Assembly (NCBI GenBank): GCA_964432875.1
Contig: CAYSPJ010000198.1
Coordinates: forward strand, 1-7,234
DNA from: JACJYE01 sp964432875
GTDB taxonomy: Bacteria > Bacteroidota > Bacteroidia > Chitinophagales > Saprospiraceae
Reading direction: 5' to 3'
Length of the DNA stretch: 7,234 nt
The notes beneath the pieces are model-generated. The model saw nothing but the letters and a program-made list of their open reading frames with translations. It searched no databases and was not told the DNA's origin. Below, piece by piece: positions 5,056 through 7,234 of this stretch (its first letter is position 1; every line of letters starts with the position of its first letter). The position numbers were made by a program, and so were the translations under genes.

Positions 5056-7118
5056 GCGATAGCCCAGAAATAAAGCTGCCCGGCTCGGGGGGGGATATTC
5101 TGAGCGGGTTGTTTGATGCGCTCATGGAGCTGAGCCAGGAGGGATCCGTCGGCTCGCTACCAGGCGCGCTGCGGCAGCTGTGCATAGCCCTTGATGCCCA
5201 AGCGGCTCATCTATACGAGGGTAGCGGGAGCGGCTATGCTTTTTATTTTGGTATGATCCAGGAAGAGGGGGGCTGGGAAGCATTGCTTTCTGGTTCGGAT
5301 AAAGCCCCTCCATGCGCCTTTGATTTCGAATCCAACCAAACCTTGGCCGCTGGGAATCATACCTGCCGGGAACAGATTGGTGACTTGTTGAACACCATAT
5401 ATACATGGTGCTACCCCCTTTTTTCAGGCAGCCAGCTTTGGGGTATCCTCCAACTTGATTTTTTTTCACCGCCTACCGCTCAAGAATTCATCCAATGTGA
5501 GGCGATCCCCGTTTTTGCAGCTAAGCTAGCAGAGTTTCTGGCGTGCCGCCCAGATGCCAGTGGGCTGCAAAATGTCGGTGTCGAGGCTGCTAAGGCCAGT
5601 GAGGGCAAAAGTATTGAAGAGGTGCTTTGGGAAAGCCGGCCCATATTCAATATGGCTGTTGAGAATGCCGGGTTGGGGATCTGGCAGTGGGATGTCTCCA
5701 ATCGTTCGGTCGCCTATAATGACTTTTTTTCCAGCCTCATGGGGTATCAGCCCGGCGAAATCAATGGCCCGGTAGAGGCTTATCGCGCCCTCATCCACCC
5801 CGAAGATTTATATCTTCTGGATGGGATCAAGGAGCGTACCCAGGTAACCGACATATTTGAATTGGAATACCGCATGCGCGATAAGTCTGGCAGGTATCGT
5901 TGGCTTTATGACCGTGGGCAGGTCACGCACTGGGGCCCTGATGGGAAAATGCTGCGTGCTTCGGGCATCACCATTGAGGTTACCCGCCGCAAGGAAATGG
6001 AGCTGGCCCTGCGCAAAAGTGAAGCGATCAACAAAGCTATCTTGAACGCCCTGCCCGACCTGAAGTTCCGCATCAATGCAGAAGGATATTTCCTGGACTA
6101 TTTCGCCAACCGCGAAGGCGATACCCAGCCCTTGCTGGCACCGGATGAATTTCTGGATAAACACATCCGCGATGCGCTCCCGAGCTATCTCGCGGAGGCC
6201 ATTTGCGAGAACCTCAAGCTCGCGCTTCAAAGCCAGCAGTTGCAGTATTTTGAATATCCTCTATTCCTGGGTGAAAAGCTCCACTACTACGAAGCGCGTA
6301 TTAGCGCTATTAATGAGCAAGAAGCTATTGCCGTTGTCCGGGATATTACCGAGCTCAAGCATGCTCAGCAAGAGCTACACAACAAGCTGCTGGAGCTAGA
6401 TGGCAAAAACCAAAAACTGGAAAAATATATCGATTCTAATTTTCAACTCGAAAACTTTGCCCATACCGTTTCGCACGACTTGCGCGAACCAGCCCGCACC
6501 GTCAATAGCTTTGCTAAGTTGCTACTCCATAAATACGATGGGCTGCTTGATGAGGATGCCCAGACCTACCTGAACTTCGTCGCTTCTGGTGCCAACGACA
6601 TGCACAATTTGATTGAAAGCCTGCTGGAGTACTCCCGATTCAGCACGGAGGGCCATCGTATGGTTGAACAACTTAATCCCGAGGAACTGCTGCAGTCCGT
6701 GCTGGCGGCCTTGCATGAGTTGATTGAAAGCCAGGAAGCCAAAGTCGAAATATTCAACCTGCCCGCAGCTATCTCGGGCAATCGCACCGAGCTCATCCAG
6801 CTATTTCAAAACCTGATCTCGAATGCAATTAAATTCCGCAAGCCAGCGCTCCCCCCACATGTCGTCGTGCAAGCAATCGACGAAGGGCAGCAGTGGAGAT
6901 TCAGTGTACAGGACAATGGCATCGGCATAGAAGCCCAGTACTATCAGCAGATATTTTTGCTTTTCCGCCGCTTACATAGCAAACGGCAATACCCGGGCTC
7001 TGGCATTGGCTTGTCTCTTTGCAAGCGGATCGTAGAGCAGCACGGGGGGCAAATCTGGGTGGAGTCTCAGCCGGGCCAAGGCGCTACTTTTTTCTTCACC
7101 CTGCCCAAAGAGCTCTAA
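5052..7118 (+). CDS. Soluble GAF-PAS-PAS sensor histidine kinase
   Basis: A 688-residue cytoplasmic two-component sensor kinase; I see no signal peptide or membrane helix. The order is a divergent GAF-like region (about 17-165), a PAS/PAC unit (about 196-316, with IHPEDL at 248-253 and RWLYDRG at 283-289), a second PAS (about 322-436), a coiled linker (436-465), HisKA and a HATPase domain. The H-box FAHTVSHDLREP (469-480) carries the likely phosphorylated His475. The ATPase domain has the N-box (Asn587, Asn591), the G1 box DNGIGI (621-626), the F-box (about 634-640) and the G2 box GSGIGL (649-654). All catalytic motifs are intact, so it should be active. The HisKA type resembles that of phytochrome-like kinases, but I see no definite chromophore site. 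No receiver domain or partner regulator is present in the window, so signal and target are unknown. The start overlaps an upstream frame. Confidence 0.93.
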   Translation: MSDSPEIKLPGSGGDILSGLFDALMELSQEGSVGSLPGALRQLCIALDAQAAHLYEGSGSGYAFYFGMIQEEGGWEALLSGSDKAPPCAFDFESNQTLAAGNHTCREQIGDLLNTIYTWCYPLFSGSQLWGILQLDFFSPPTAQEFIQCEAIPVFAAKLAEFLACRPDASGLQNVGVEAAKASEGKSIEEVLWESRPIFNMAVENAGLGIWQWDVSNRSVAYNDFFSSLMGYQPGEINGPVEAYRALIHPEDLYLLDGIKERTQVTDIFELEYRMRDKSGRYRWLYDRGQVTHWGPDGKMLRASGITIEVTRRKEMELALRKSEAINKAILNALPDLKFRINAEGYFLDYFANREGDTQPLLAPDEFLDKHIRDALPSYLAEAICENLKLALQSQQLQYFEYPLFLGEKLHYYEARISAINEQEAIAVVRDITELKHAQQELHNKLLELDGKNQKLEKYIDSNFQLENFAHTVSHDLREPARTVNSFAKLLLHKYDGLLDEDAQTYLNFVASGANDMHNLIESLLEYSRFSTEGHRMVEQLNPEELLQSVLAALHELIESQEAKVEIFNLPAAISGNRTELIQLFQNLISNAIKFRKPALPPHVVVQAIDEGQQWRFSVQDNGIGIEAQYYQQIFLLFRRLHSKRQYPGSGIGLSLCKRIVEQHGGQIWVESQPGQGATFFFTLPKEL
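5087..5094 (+). repeat. Run of eight G at codons 12-15 of the kinase
   Basis: Eight consecutive G lie 35 bases after the start of the kinase ATG. Loss of one G shifts into a TGA after residue 16; gain of one shifts into a TGA after residue 21. Either slip would therefore abolish the protein. Tracts like this near a 5' end are a known route to on/off switching, but eight is at the short end, and Gly codons in a GC-moderate gene can produce it by chance. Confidence 0.6.
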
Positions 7119-7153
7119 TCTGCCCGTTAGGCGCCAATGATGGGCTTCGCAAA

Positions 7154-7178
7154 GCCTCAACCCTGAGGCGTGATTTTT
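7154..7178 (+). terminator. Probable intrinsic terminator after the sensor kinase
   Basis: GCCTCA (7154-7159) pairs with TGAGGC (7164-7169) around a 4-base loop, and five T follow at 7174-7178 after a 4-base gap. It begins 36 bases after the kinase stop. The stem is short and the T-run is offset, so strength is moderate. An alternative stem (GGCTT 7143-7147 with AAGCC 7152-7156) overlaps its left arm and would compete with it. Confidence 0.55.
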
Positions 7179-7234
7179 GTTCTCCCTGTTATTAGCTTGC
7201 TGCGTTTGTCTAAAGTTGTGGTCAGTGAGCTTTT

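Noticed and set aside
5393..5410. Inverted repeat CACCAT/ATGGTG within the kinase gene
   Set aside because: It has only 6-bp arms, is fully explained as coding sequence and has no T-run or paired element nearby.
5459..5466. Run of eight T within the kinase gene, and a seven-T run at 5724-5730
   Set aside because: They fall in Phe codons in the middle of the gene without a preceding stem. As slippage sites they are less suggestive than the G8 tract near the start.
5641..5655. Near-perfect 15-base palindrome CCATATTCAATATGG within the kinase gene
   Set aside because: It encodes ordinary PAS-domain sequence and stands alone; a chance match within coding DNA is the simplest explanation.

Overview
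The window looks like chromosomal DNA from a member of the phylum Bacteroidota, possibly a Saprospiria-like lineage. The evidence is the linked order rplM-rpsI-rpsB-tsf-pyrH, a promoter of the Bacteroidota type (TTG, 21 nt, TAnnTTTG) in front of rplM, A-rich instead of Shine-Dalgarno translation starts in the ribosomal operon, and Bacteroidota-like protein sequences. The placement below phylum is a guess. Most of the window is core housekeeping DNA; I saw no mobile element, CRISPR array, tRNA or rRNA.

Left end (1-995): a probable gene fragment leaves the window on the minus strand at 52-1. Next to it is a gene-free divergent region (53-290) with two inverted repeats and a candidate promoter. 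Then comes comF (plus strand), a zinc-ribbon phosphoribosyltransferase-fold protein linked to DNA uptake. It converges on pyrH with only 41 bases between the stop codons.

Centre (1037-4456, minus strand): a translation operon runs right to left from a well-formed promoter at 4425-4456 through rplM (L13), rpsI (S9), rpsB (S2) and tsf (EF-Ts). A textbook intrinsic terminator follows at 1767-1801, and pyrH (UMP kinase) starts only 19 bases after its U-tract. The rpsI-rpsB gap (97 bases) is much longer than the other gaps in the operon and holds overlapping GC-rich hairpins, so it may be a regulatory leader for rpsB-tsf.

Right part (4543-7118, plus strand): a small four-helix membrane protein of the TMEM220 family, divergent from the ribosomal operon, is followed by a large soluble sensor histidine kinase (GAF-like, PAS, PAS, HisKA, HATPase). 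No response regulator lies beside the kinase in the window. Its start codon overlaps the stop of a 27-codon upstream reading frame and directly abuts a strong Shine-Dalgarno sequence. A run of eight G lies at codons 12-15, where a one-base slip in either direction would truncate the protein. A stem-loop with a short T-run follows the kinase.

The genes are mostly ordinary. The parts worth a second look are the non-coding control elements: the tsf-pyrH terminator, the rpsI-rpsB gap, the kinase start region and the divergent region at the left end.
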